The notes under the pieces are model-generated. The model ran no database searches, was not told where the DNA came from, and saw only the letters and a list, made by a program, of their open reading frames with translations. 64,000 nucleotides of DNA from contig JAPLKS010000018.1 in assembly GCA_026387915.1 (NCBI GenBank), forward strand, positions 62,001-126,000. The letters run 5' to 3'. This document shows positions 55,455 to 63,947 of the stretch, piece after piece. Source of the DNA: Gemmatimonadota bacterium (GTDB taxonomy: Bacteria; Gemmatimonadota; Gemmatimonadetes; Gemmatimonadales; Gemmatimonadaceae). Both the position numbers and the translations under genes were made by a program. How positions within the stretch are numbered: position 1 is the stretch's first letter; each line of letters starts with the position of its first letter.

Positions 55455-56753
55455 CTACTGCGCGCGCCCCATCCGCATGTAGTCGAGCGCCATGTTCGCC
55501 ATGAGTCGTGCGCCCAGCGGGAGGGCGCGATCATCGGCTTGAAAGAGCGGCGAGTGGTTGATGGCGGAGGTGGCGTCCACCCCTGGTGGGGTGACCTTGA
55601 GACTCAAGAAGAGCCCCGGCGCCCGATTGGCGAAGAGCGAAAAATCTTCACCCGCTGAACTCGCCGAGGCAGGCTGCAACATGGTCGGTCCCGCCACGCG
55701 TCGGAGCGTCGGCAACATTCTTTCGTTGAGCGCCGCATCGTTGGTGGTGATGTTGTAGCCGCGCGTAATCGTCACCGTCGCCGTTGCGCCGCCGGATTGC
55801 GCGATGCCCTCGGCGGTGCGCTTGATCCGCTCGTGAATGAGCGCGCGCATTCCTTCGTCGAGCGTGCGCACCGTGCCGATCATCCAGACGCTGTCGGGGA
55901 TGATGTTCTCGCGCAGGCCACCCTGAAATGCGCCAATCGTCACCACGGCCGGCGCAGTCGTGAGATTCACCTGACGGCTGATGATGGTTTGCAGGCCAAG
56001 CACGATCTGGGAGCCCACGACAATCGGATCCACGCCGCCCGACGGAAATGCGCCATGCGTCTGCCGTCCGTGCACGACAATGCGCACGAGATCGGCGGCC
56101 GAGGTGGCCGAACCCGAGACTGCGGTGACCACGCCGAAGGTGCCGGCGCCCACGTGCAGGCCAAATACCGCTTCGACTTTTGGATTATCCATCGCACCCG
56201 CGGCGATCATGGGGCCAGCGCCGCCCGTAGGCGGTGCTTCCTCAGCGGGCTGAAAGAGAAAGACAATCGTGCCGGGAATTTGCGCTTTCATCGCGGTGAG
56301 CACTTCGGCCGCGCCCATCAGCATGGCAACGTGCATGTCGTGGCCACAGGCGTGCATCACGCCGGTTTCCACGCCGTTGTACACGGTTTTTGTCGTGCTC
56401 TTGAAGGGCACGTTGACCTGTTCCACAACGGGAAGGGCGTCCATTTCGGCCCGGAGCGCCACGACCGGCCCCGGCTTCCCGCCACGCAGCACCGCCACCA
56501 CCCCGTGGCCACCGACTTCGGTGCGCACTTCGAGCCCAAGCGCCTTGAGGTGGTCGCTCACGAGGCGCGCGGTGCGCACTTCGAAGTTGGACAGCTCGGG
56601 GTGCTGGTGAATGTCGTGTCGCCACTCCGTGAGCTTGTCGGTAATCGCGGCGGTGCGCCGGTCGATTTCGGACTGCAGGGCATCCAGGCGCGGCTGAGCC
56701 GCGGCGGGGAGCGGGGCGAGCGCTAGGAGAAGCGTGAGCAAGGAGCGACGCAT
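55455..56753 (-). CDS. Exported M20-family amidohydrolase/peptidase
   Basis: 432 aa. The signal peptide is MRRSLLTLLLALAPLPAAA. The metal-binding and catalytic motifs of the M20D (hippuricase/IAA-amino-acid hydrolase) branch are present: HQHPELSNFE, RAEMDALPV, MHACGHDMHVAML, FQPAEEAP and the lid-domain GRQTHGAFPSGGVDPI; the C-terminal His is in SAINHSPLF. It would hydrolyse N-acyl amino acids or similar amides outside the cytoplasm. The ATG at 56753 begins the signal peptide; the open frame runs further upstream across the selenoprotein gene but is not protein-like there. Confidence 0.9.
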   Translation of the reverse strand: MRRSLLTLLLALAPLPAAAQPRLDALQSEIDRRTAAITDKLTEWRHDIHQHPELSNFEVRTARLVSDHLKALGLEVRTEVGGHGVVAVLRGGKPGPVVALRAEMDALPVVEQVNVPFKSTTKTVYNGVETGVMHACGHDMHVAMLMGAAEVLTAMKAQIPGTIVFLFQPAEEAPPTGGAGPMIAAGAMDNPKVEAVFGLHVGAGTFGVVTAVSGSATSAADLVRIVVHGRQTHGAFPSGGVDPIVVGSQIVLGLQTIISRQVNLTTAPAVVTIGAFQGGLRENIIPDSVWMIGTVRTLDEGMRALIHERIKRTAEGIAQSGGATATVTITRGYNITTNDAALNERMLPTLRRVAGPTMLQPASASSAGEDFSLFANRAPGLFLSLKVTPPGVDATSAINHSPLFQADDRALPLGARLMANMALDYMRMGRAQ

Positions 56754-56855
56754 GGTATCCGAGCAAGAAATGAGGAAAACAATGGAGCCCGCGACTGGCG
56801 CCAATGCCGTCGCTGACGCGAAATTGCAGGGGTAGCACCCCCTTCGGCAATCCTT

Positions 56856-57092
56856 ATGCAAATTGTGATCGAATACTGCACTGTTTGACACTACGAACCG
56901 AGGGCCGTCGGTCTGGCGGCCGCGATTCGCGAGCACTTTCCCGAGGCCGAGGTGGGCCTGGAACCGTCCCGAGGCGGTCGTTTTGAGGTGACCGTGGACG
57001 GGGTGCCGATATTCGAGAAATCGAAGCTTGGCCGCCACGCACAGCCTGGCGAGGTGCTCGGGCTTCTTGGCGAACGCCACGGAAGTGCCTGA
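56856..57092 (+). CDS. SelW/Rdx-family selenoprotein with in-frame TGA (Sec11)
   Basis: 78 codons if the TGA at 56886-56888 is read as selenocysteine. Translation from the ATG at 56856 gives IEYCTV-U-HYEPRA, with Cys8 and Sec11 forming the CxxU redox motif of the Rdx thioredoxin-like family. After it come LAAAIREHFPEAEV, EPSRGGRFEVTVDGVPIFEK, SKLGRHAQPGEVLGLL and a normal TGA stop at 57090. These are the conserved family landmarks (GGxFEVxVDGxxIFxK). A hairpin with a GGUCU loop begins 14 nt after the TGA. No good ribosome-binding sequence is seen, but a small GGGGT/ACCCC hairpin lies 15 nt upstream. It precedes pfkA by 34 bp. The alternative, a Cys protein broken by a point mutation, would not explain the hairpin. 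SelA, SelB, SelD and tRNA-Sec genes are not in the window. Confidence 0.88.
56903..56921 (+). promoter_or_regulatory. Bacterial SECIS element
   Basis: The RNA can form a 7-bp stem (56903-56909 with 56915-56921; one U-G pair) closing the 5-nt loop GGUCU. The loop begins 21 nt after the TGA. Bacterial SECIS elements lie in the coding region just downstream of the Sec codon, with conserved G/U residues in the apical loop; the E. coli fdhF loop likewise contains GGUCU. It also encodes residues 16-22 of the selenoprotein. Confidence 0.8.
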
Positions 57093-57126
57093 ACGGTGTA
57101 CGATCTACGACAGTGAACGAGACCCC

Positions 57127-58206
57127 ATGCGCATAGCCATTTCTACGGGCGGCGGCGACGCCCCCGGCCTGAACGCCGTCATACGCGCTGCCGTGTTGTC
57201 TGCGGTGGACCGCGGCTGGCACGTGCTTGGCATTAAGCGCGGCTACATGGGGCTGCTCGGCGAAGATGATGTGATTCCACTCGGGCGCGACGAAGTGCGC
57301 GGCATTGGGCACCTCGGTGGCACCATCCTCCGCACGACGAATCGCGGCAATCCCTTTCGGTATCCCGTCAAGCAGGCCGACGGCACCTTCGCCGAGGTCG
57401 ACCGCTCCGACGAACTGATGGACAATGCGCGGAACCTCGGCATCGACGCGCTGATTTCCATTGGCGGCGACGGCTCGCTGGCGATTGCGCAGAAGCTCGC
57501 CACCAAGGGGCTGCGCGTGGTGAGTGTGCCCAAGACCATCGACAACGACGTGAGCGGCACCATCACGACCTTCGGGTTTGACACGGCGGTCACGACGGCG
57601 ATGGAAGCGATCGATAAGCTCCATACGACGGCGGAGAGTCATGATCGGGTGATTGTGATGGAAGTGATGGGGCGCGACACCGGATTCATTGCGCTCCATT
57701 CCGGCGTCGCCGGCGCGGCACACGCCATTTTGTTGCCTGAAATCCCGTATAGCGTGGACAAGCTGTGCGAGGCGATCATGGAGCGGGAGCGGCGGGGCCG
57801 CACCTTCGACATTGTCGTGGTGGCAGAGGGGGCATTTCCGGCCGGCGGCGAAGGGTCGATCATTGGCGCGTCGCTCCCAGGACAAGCCAAGCGGGTGGGC
57901 GGAGTCGCTGAGATCGTGGCCAAGCAGATTGCCGAAAAAACAGGCAAGGAGTGCCGGTCGCTGGTGCTCGGGCACCTGCAGCGCGGTGGAATGCCTACCG
58001 GGTACGATCGGTTGCTGGCCTCGCGTTTTGGCGGGGCTGCTGTTCAGGCCGTGGAAGAGGGGAAATGGGGGCAGATGGTGGCCCTCCAGTCCCCGGATAT
58101 CGTGACGGTGCCCATTGAGCAGGTGCTCGGGAAGCCGCGGCGGGTGGACCCGAACCACGACCTCGTGCGGACGGCTCGCCGGTTGGGGATCAGCTTCGGC
58201 GACTGA
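57127..58206 (+). CDS. pfkA: 6-phosphofructokinase
   Basis: 359 aa. It phosphorylates fructose 6-phosphate in glycolysis. The nucleotide loop STGGGDAPGLNAVIR is at the start; the second phosphate-binding motif is SIGGDGSLAIA, the catalytic segment VPKTIDNDV, and the sugar-phosphate region VMEVMGRDTGFIAL, with LGHLQRGGMPTGYDR near the end. Gly in GGDGS is the ATP-type residue, whereas Lys in PKTIDND is usual in PPi-type and group III enzymes, so the phosphoryl donor is not certain. The ATG at 57127 gives the normal N-terminus. It lies 34 bp after the selenoprotein gene on the same strand. Confidence 0.93.
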   Translation: MRIAISTGGGDAPGLNAVIRAAVLSAVDRGWHVLGIKRGYMGLLGEDDVIPLGRDEVRGIGHLGGTILRTTNRGNPFRYPVKQADGTFAEVDRSDELMDNARNLGIDALISIGGDGSLAIAQKLATKGLRVVSVPKTIDNDVSGTITTFGFDTAVTTAMEAIDKLHTTAESHDRVIVMEVMGRDTGFIALHSGVAGAAHAILLPEIPYSVDKLCEAIMERERRGRTFDIVVVAEGAFPAGGEGSIIGASLPGQAKRVGGVAEIVAKQIAEKTGKECRSLVLGHLQRGGMPTGYDRLLASRFGGAAVQAVEEGKWGQMVALQSPDIVTVPIEQVLGKPRRVDPNHDLVRTARRLGISFGD

Positions 58207-58330
58207 TTGGGAGTGAACACCGGAGGCTGGGCTGGGTAGTAAGAAGCAGGCCCAGTATCGATATTTGTAGCAGGAACGGTAGGGGCGTCGTCTTTGAAAC
58301 GATGCTGGTAGGGGACCTCGGAGGGAGCGC

Positions 58331-58819
58331 GTGCAGGCTTTTCGTTCTGTGTTCGGACCGCTGTTCATCGTCGCCGCGATTGCGGCGCCGCTTGGCGCGC
58401 AACAGGACAAACCCCGCGACGAGCGCGTAGACGGCGTGCCTCGCTCGGCGTTCCCGCCGTTGGGCATGTGCCGCGTCTGGTTGAATGGCGTGCCGCAGAG
58501 TCAGCAGCCGGCGGCCACGGACTGTGGTAGCGCTGTGCGCAACCTACCGGCCAATGCGCGCCTTCTCCTTGGCGACGTGCCGGGCATCTCGGCGACGGTT
58601 AAGCTGCGCTCGGATGGAATGGCGTTACCGCGCGGCGTTCGCGCTGAGGCGCGGCGCACGGAGAACGGTCGCACGCTGGTGCCAAGTGGCGCACCGACGG
58701 GATCTGTCGCTCCGCAGAACTCAGACGGCGTGATTCCCGTCACCGCCCGTTCCGAATCGCGCGCGGCACCGCCGCCGGTACCGGTGAAGCCGGGCAAGCC
58801 GGAGTCGTTCCCGTACTAG
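58331..58819 (+). CDS. Exported hypothetical protein, 162 aa
   Basis: The GTG at 58331 begins a signal peptide (FRSVFGPLFIVAAIAAPLGAQQ). The mature protein is Pro/Arg/Ser-rich with two cysteines (MCRVWLNGVPQSQQPAATDC) that could form a disulphide. The pattern FPPLGMCRVWLNGVPQSQQ recurs in exported proteins of this lineage, but I know of no function. The C-terminal third is probably disordered. The 124 bp upstream has a weak hairpin after pfkA (CTGGGC/GCCCAG, 58227-58255). The next gene starts 8 bp later. Confidence 0.6.
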   Translation: MQAFRSVFGPLFIVAAIAAPLGAQQDKPRDERVDGVPRSAFPPLGMCRVWLNGVPQSQQPAATDCGSAVRNLPANARLLLGDVPGISATVKLRSDGMALPRGVRAEARRTENGRTLVPSGAPTGSVAPQNSDGVIPVTARSESRAAPPPVPVKPGKPESFPY

Positions 58820-58827
58820 ACGCTCAG

Positions 58828-61620
58828 TTGCGCCAGGTCCGGGATCCCTACCTCCCGCCGGACCATGAGGCCTTTGTCGGCGCTGGCGCGACTCGACGCA
58901 TTATTGTCATCGCCCCAACGCGCGCCGCGTGCGAGACGATTGAGCTAGCCTTTACGCTCGACATCGAAACTGTTCTCTGGAAGAGCCGCGGCGCCGAGTT
59001 GCTTGAGCTGGCCGAGGGTTTTCGTCGCGATGATACCGACGCGGGCCTCGGCGCCAAACGTCAGGGTTTCGGCATTGTGGCCGGCACCGGTACCGGCAAA
59101 ACACTCTCCGTAAAACCCATCGCGCAGGCGCTCCTCGGCACCACCGATTTGCGCGTGGGTGTCATCAACCGAGAGCGCGAGGCCACGCCCGATTCGCCTA
59201 GCTGGAACGTGGTGATTGTGACCACGGGCATCGCGCGTCGTTGGTTTCAGGACGGCGACATTCGTCCGCAAGACACGCTGGTGGTGGATGAAATTCACCA
59301 GACGAGCGCCGAGCTTGAGCTGTGCCTCGCGCTGGGCAAGCGCGTGGGGTGCCGGTTCATTTGGCTTTCGGCCACAGTGGATCCCGCGTTTTACGCGAAG
59401 TATCTCGACGCGGCGCGCGTAGTGGAGAGTTCCGCGTTCGATCCCAAAATGGCGGCGGACGTGCAGGTGGTTCGCGCGCAGCCCGGCAATTTTCTCGACG
59501 ACAAATTTCTTCAGCAAGTCATCAAGCAAAACCGTGGCGTGGGTGTTTTTCTGCCGACGCGCGCCGGTGTGGAGCAGGTCGCCACCGGCATCTCGGCGCG
59601 TTTTCCGAGACTGACGGCGCAGTTTTATCACGGCGGCGAACCCATTCGCGTGATTCGCCCGTTCCTCGACGGCACCATCGGCAAGCCGTATGTGTTGGCG
59701 ATGACGGCGGCCGGACAGAGCGCCCTGAACGTGAAGGGGCTCGACACGGTGGTGATTGACGACACGCGCTTTGCGAATGTTGTGGACCGCGGCCGTAACG
59801 TGCTCACACGGCTCCATCTGGGCGCTAACGAAATTTTACAAATGGCCGGCCGTGTGCATGGGCGCGTAGCCGGTGGGCGCGTGTTCATTTTGACGGACCG
59901 CGACATTGTGTTCAGTGCGCTTCATCCCACGGCGCCAGAGTTTCAGTTGGCCGGTGACAGTGGGCGCGTCGCGATGACCTGCGCCGATCTCGGCGTGCGC
60001 GCCGACGAACTCGATCTGCCGGTGCCGCTCGATCGTTTGAGCTATCGCAAGGCCGTAGGCTTTCTCGAAACGCGCGGCATTATCGAAAACGGCCGCCTCT
60101 CACGCTACGGCAAGGCCGTTGAAGCGATGCCCGTGGATCGGCCGTGGGCCGAGTTGTTGGTGCACTGCGACGATGGGTTGTTGCCGTATGTGAGCGTGAT
60201 GGCCGGCATTGAGAGCCTGCACCGGATGACGCGCGAGGATCGCGATCTCTCGGGGCTGCAGGTGCGTGGGAGCGATCATCTCACCGCGTACAATCTGTAT
60301 GCCGAAGCGTTCCGTACCTGCGGCTACGTGGGCGAGGTGTACGGACTCGCGCGGCATTTGTTTGACGAAAGCATTGAACGGTGGGCCGAACGTCGCAGCG
60401 TGTTGGTGAAGTCGATTGAGGATGCGGCGTTGGCGATGGCGAGCGTGTATCGCGCGGTGAAGCTGCCGCTGCCGGACACGATGCCGATGGTGACGGAAGC
60501 TGTCGAGCGCAAATTCGTAGAGCTGCTGGCTTCGATTCAGCCGTTCGACTTGGTGATCGAGGAGCTGACGGCCGAAGGGCTCGAGGCGCGCGTGTCCAAG
60601 ACGAGCGTGGCCGGGAGCTGGGGCGCGGTGTGCGGCACGCTACGCTACTTCGCCGACTCGCGCGGCAATCCGCGTGCGGCCATTGAGGGGACGAACATCC
60701 CCAACGGGCTTATTCGCAAGTACGCCACCTCCGGCGCGCCGACGCTGGTGTTTGATGGCAAGCACAAACACGCGCCGCTCGCGCTCGAACGGCGCGTGAC
60801 GTATTTCGGCTTTGAGCTCTCGCGTGAGCGCGAGCCGGTGCACGACTTTCCGGCCGGGCTCGAGGAGGAATCGCGTCGTGTGCTGGCCGACGCGCTGGCC
60901 CGCGGTGAAGCGCGCCATGCGGCGGTGGTGCGCAATCAGCAGCCGGTGAACGAGGTGCGCGAAGCGTGGCGTCGTTCCGGCGGGCGCACCGCCAAACTTG
61001 GGCAGGCCGAACTCAGCACGTGGTACCTTGGTCAGCTCGCCGGTGTGCGATCGTTGCAGGAGTTCCGCGCATTGCCGTTGCGGGTGGATGCCGACGAATT
61101 TGTGCCGCGTGCGGTACGCGACGAACTCGCCCAGTTGCCCGGGGCGATGGAAATTCGAGGTCGCGCGTCGCCGTTGCACTACGAGGTGGAAGAAACCCCC
61201 GAGGGAAATATTGGCGTGGTGCGCGTGGTGCTGCATGAGAAACAGGCGCGCGGACTCGTGCCTGAGGAAATCACGGCGCTCGACCGTCCGTTACGCTTTA
61301 CCGTGACGCGTGGCGCGCGCGGGAGTGTGAAGGCCGCGACGCTCGACGACATGCACGAGGCGCTGGCTCGTCCATTCACCGACGACGAAACCACTCGGGC
61401 GTTTGAATCGCGTCGGAGCCCCGGGCAACCGTGGGGCGCCGATGCGCGACGCCCCAGCGGTGGCCGCCCGGGCGGAGATCGTCGCCACGCGCGTGATGAC
61501 CGCGATCGTGGTGGGAGCGAGGGCGGGCGTGACGGTGGACACGGCGGCCCGCGCGGGCCAAAGAAAGGGGGCACGCGCCCTGGATCGCCCGCCGGGAAAG
61601 GGAAGCGGCGCGGTCGGTAA
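58828..61620 (+). CDS. DEAH-family RNA helicase with Arg/Gly-rich tail
   Basis: 930 aa from a TTG at 58828 (no closer ATG or GTG fits). The core has Walker A AGTGTGKTLS (85-94), DEIH (154-157), WLSATVD, the helicase-C motif VFLPTRAGVEQVA and QMAGRVHGRVAGGRVF, so it is a superfamily 2 DEAH helicase. Conserved winged-helix and ratchet regions (VDRPWAELLVHCDDGLLPYV onward) resemble the HrpA/HrpB group. The last 80 residues are Gly/Arg/Lys/Asp-rich, likely RNA-binding and disordered. About 85 residues precede Walker A, longer than usual and including a nuclear-style IIVIAPTRAACETIEL segment of unknown role. Function is probably in RNA or RNP remodelling. Confidence 0.8.
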   Translation: MRQVRDPYLPPDHEAFVGAGATRRIIVIAPTRAACETIELAFTLDIETVLWKSRGAELLELAEGFRRDDTDAGLGAKRQGFGIVAGTGTGKTLSVKPIAQALLGTTDLRVGVINREREATPDSPSWNVVIVTTGIARRWFQDGDIRPQDTLVVDEIHQTSAELELCLALGKRVGCRFIWLSATVDPAFYAKYLDAARVVESSAFDPKMAADVQVVRAQPGNFLDDKFLQQVIKQNRGVGVFLPTRAGVEQVATGISARFPRLTAQFYHGGEPIRVIRPFLDGTIGKPYVLAMTAAGQSALNVKGLDTVVIDDTRFANVVDRGRNVLTRLHLGANEILQMAGRVHGRVAGGRVFILTDRDIVFSALHPTAPEFQLAGDSGRVAMTCADLGVRADELDLPVPLDRLSYRKAVGFLETRGIIENGRLSRYGKAVEAMPVDRPWAELLVHCDDGLLPYVSVMAGIESLHRMTREDRDLSGLQVRGSDHLTAYNLYAEAFRTCGYVGEVYGLARHLFDESIERWAERRSVLVKSIEDAALAMASVYRAVKLPLPDTMPMVTEAVERKFVELLASIQPFDLVIEELTAEGLEARVSKTSVAGSWGAVCGTLRYFADSRGNPRAAIEGTNIPNGLIRKYATSGAPTLVFDGKHKHAPLALERRVTYFGFELSREREPVHDFPAGLEEESRRVLADALARGEARHAAVVRNQQPVNEVREAWRRSGGRTAKLGQAELSTWYLGQLAGVRSLQEFRALPLRVDADEFVPRAVRDELAQLPGAMEIRGRASPLHYEVEETPEGNIGVVRVVLHEKQARGLVPEEITALDRPLRFTVTRGARGSVKAATLDDMHEALARPFTDDETTRAFESRRSPGQPWGADARRPSGGRPGGDRRHARDDRDRGGSEGGRDGGHGGPRGPKKGGTRPGSPAGKGKRRGR

Positions 61621-61684
61621 CATCCGCTGGACGATCGGTGTTCCACGCGGTACGTTCGGCGCGACCCTCACCCCACGAGGATTT

Positions 61685-62263
61685 GTGGATCGCCGCGACC
61701 TGTTGCGTGCGCTTGGCGCCGCTGCCGTGCTCTCCGTTGTGCCGCGCAATGCGGAAGCCGCTTGGGTGCGGCTGGCGCAAACACCGAGTGGTGCGCTGCG
61801 CAGTTTATCGGTGCGCGATGCCTCGCTCGTCGGACTCCTCGCCGACACCGTGATTCCGCGCACCGACACACCGAGTGCCACCGACGTTGGCGTGGTCGCG
61901 TGGGTGGATCTGATTGTGGCGGACTACTACACGGACGATGAACGCCGGCAGTTCACCGACGGTCTCGCTGCGATCGACGCGGCACGCACCACTGTCGCCG
62001 CCGCCGGCGGCGCGGGTGGCGCAGGTAGCGCAGGCGGCGCTACGGACAGCGCCGAAACACTCGGCAAACTCGTGGAGCAACTTGAGCGCGGCGACCGGCG
62101 CAGCGCTGAGAGCCGCGCCTGGTGGCGGCTCAAGGGACTCGTGCTCCACGGCTATTTCACGAGCGAGCGTGTGCAAAAAGAGGTGCTCAAAGTGAACATC
62201 ATGCCCGGGAAGTTCGACGGCGGAGCGCCGATGGCTGCCGTGGGAGGGATGAAGCATGACTGA
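61685..62263 (+). CDS. Gluconate 2-dehydrogenase subunit 3-like protein
   Basis: 192 aa. The GTG at 61685 follows CGAGGA by 4 nt and gives VDRRDLLRALGAAAVLSVV, a twin-arginine-like export signal. The family pattern follows: LLADTVIPRTDTPSATDVGV, DLIVADYYTDDERRQFTDGL, a Gly/Ala-rich insertion, and the C-terminal WWRLKGLVLHGYFTSERVQKEV with MPGKFDGG. Such small subunits pair with a GMC flavoprotein and, in gluconate dehydrogenase, with a cytochrome c. The GMC gene overlaps it by 8 bp. The open frame continues upstream into the helicase tail but is not protein-like there. Confidence 0.85.
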   Translation: MDRRDLLRALGAAAVLSVVPRNAEAAWVRLAQTPSGALRSLSVRDASLVGLLADTVIPRTDTPSATDVGVVAWVDLIVADYYTDDERRQFTDGLAAIDAARTTVAAAGGAGGAGSAGGATDSAETLGKLVEQLERGDRRSAESRAWWRLKGLVLHGYFTSERVQKEVLKVNIMPGKFDGGAPMAAVGGMKHD

Positions 62264-63947
62264 GCGCAAAGTGTACGACGCCATTGTTGTTGGCTCGGGG
62301 ATTAGTGGCGGCTGGGCGGCCAAAGAGCTGTGTGAGCGCGGACTCAAAACGCTCGTGCTCGAAGCCGGTGGCCCGGTGGACCCCCTCAAAGATTTTGTAG
62401 AGCATGTGCAGCCGTATCAGATGCCCTTCCGCGGCTATGGCGACCGTAACGCCATCGCCAAAACACATCCGGTGCAGAAGGACTGCTACGCCTGTGATGA
62501 AGTGGGGCACAAGTTTTTCGTGAACGACAACGAGAACCCCTATACGAATCCGGCGGACGCGCCCTTCAAATGGTTTCGCGGACGCCAAGTGGGTGGGCGC
62601 TCGATCATGTGGGGACGGCAGGTGTATCGCTGGAGCGCGCAAGATTTTGAAGCCAACGCCAAAGATGGCCACGGCAACGACTGGCCCATTCGCTACGCCG
62701 ACCTCGCGCCCTGGTACTCGCATGTAGAACGCTTCATTGGCGTCACCGGCGCGCACGAAGGGCTCTCACAGCTTCCCGACGGCGAGTTTCTTCCGCCGAT
62801 GGCGCTCACCGTGGTGGAGCAACACGCGCGCGAAAAGATTCTCGCGTCATTTGGCGGCGAGCGCGTACTGACCATTGGCCGAGCCGCGATTCTCACCAAG
62901 AATCACAACGGCCGCGCAGCCTGTCACTACTGTGGCCCGTGCGAGCGTGGGTGCATTACGCACTCGTATTTCAACTCCCTTGGCTCCACTCTCCCCGCCG
63001 CGAAAAAAACGGGGAATCTCACGCTCCGCCCGAACAGCGTAGTGGTCGAAGTGCTGTTCGATGAAAAGAAGGGGCGCGCCAAGGGCGTACGCATTATCGA
63101 TGGGCGCACCATGCAATCGCTGGAGTTCCACGCGAAGGTCGTGTTCTTGTGCGCCTCGGCGATTGAATCGGTGCGCCTGCTCCTCAACTCAAAGAGCGAA
63201 CGGTTTCCCGACGGGCTCGGCAACTCCTCCAACACGCTGGGCAAGTACGTGATGGATCACCATTACGGCGCCGGCGCCAACGGCCGGATGCCTGGCTTTC
63301 TCGACAAGCGCACCATTGGGCATCGTCCGAACGGGATTTATTTTCCACGGTTTCGCAACGTGAAGAACACACACGCCGACTTTGTGCGCGGCTATGGCAT
63401 GCAGGGCGGCTCCAGCCGAGGCGAGTGGGGGCGTGGCGCGTCGATGGCGGGCTACGGCGCGGCGTTCAAACAATCGCTGATTGACGGGCTCGGCCCCTGG
63501 TCGCTCGGCATGAGTGGCTGGGGCGAGACACTCCCGCACGAAGCCAACACGGTGACGCTCGACCCCGTGGTGAAGGACAAGTGGGGAGTGCCGGCCGCGC
63601 GGATTGATGTGCGGTGGCGCGAAAATGAAAAGGCGATGGACAAGGATATGAGCATCGCCGCCGCCGAGATGTTGACGGCCGCCGGCTGCGAGGATGTGCG
63701 GCAGCACGGCTCAAACAATCCGCCCGGACATTGCATTCACGAGATGGGCGGCGCGCGTATGAGTAAGACCGCCACCGAAGGCGTGCTGGACCGTTGGAAT
63801 CAGAGCTGGGATGTGAAGGGGCTCTTTGTGACAGACGGCGCGTGCATGGCGAGTTCGGCGTGCCAGAATCCGAGTATCACGTACATGGCGCTCACGGCGC
63901 GCGCGGCGGCTCGGGCGGTGGGGATGATGAAGCGGAGGGAGCTGTGA
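62256..63947 (+). CDS. GMC-family FAD oxidoreductase (gluconate 2-dehydrogenase large subunit-like)
   Basis: 563 aa. It has the FAD motif IVVGSGISGGWAAKEL (10-25), GRQVGGRSIMWGRQVYRW, the cysteine-rich CHYCGPCERGC typical of this subgroup, LCASAIESVRLLLNS and the C-terminal HCIHEMGGARMS, ending GLFVTDGACMASSACQNPSITYMALTARAA. The active-site His/Asn pair is probably in the HEMGG and QNPS segments. It would oxidise a sugar or polyol in the periplasm and donate electrons to a partner; export would rely on the Tat signal of the small subunit. No cytochrome c gene is visible before the window ends. Confidence 0.9.
   Translation: MTERKVYDAIVVGSGISGGWAAKELCERGLKTLVLEAGGPVDPLKDFVEHVQPYQMPFRGYGDRNAIAKTHPVQKDCYACDEVGHKFFVNDNENPYTNPADAPFKWFRGRQVGGRSIMWGRQVYRWSAQDFEANAKDGHGNDWPIRYADLAPWYSHVERFIGVTGAHEGLSQLPDGEFLPPMALTVVEQHAREKILASFGGERVLTIGRAAILTKNHNGRAACHYCGPCERGCITHSYFNSLGSTLPAAKKTGNLTLRPNSVVVEVLFDEKKGRAKGVRIIDGRTMQSLEFHAKVVFLCASAIESVRLLLNSKSERFPDGLGNSSNTLGKYVMDHHYGAGANGRMPGFLDKRTIGHRPNGIYFPRFRNVKNTHADFVRGYGMQGGSSRGEWGRGASMAGYGAAFKQSLIDGLGPWSLGMSGWGETLPHEANTVTLDPVVKDKWGVPAARIDVRWRENEKAMDKDMSIAAAEMLTAAGCEDVRQHGSNNPPGHCIHEMGGARMSKTATEGVLDRWNQSWDVKGLFVTDGACMASSACQNPSITYMALTARAAARAVGMMKRREL

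Noticed and set aside
56886..56888. TGA as a nonsense mutation in a decaying SelW-like gene
   Set aside because: It falls precisely at the redox Sec position, the remaining frame is intact to a normal stop, and a SECIS-like hairpin follows; decay is the weaker explanation.
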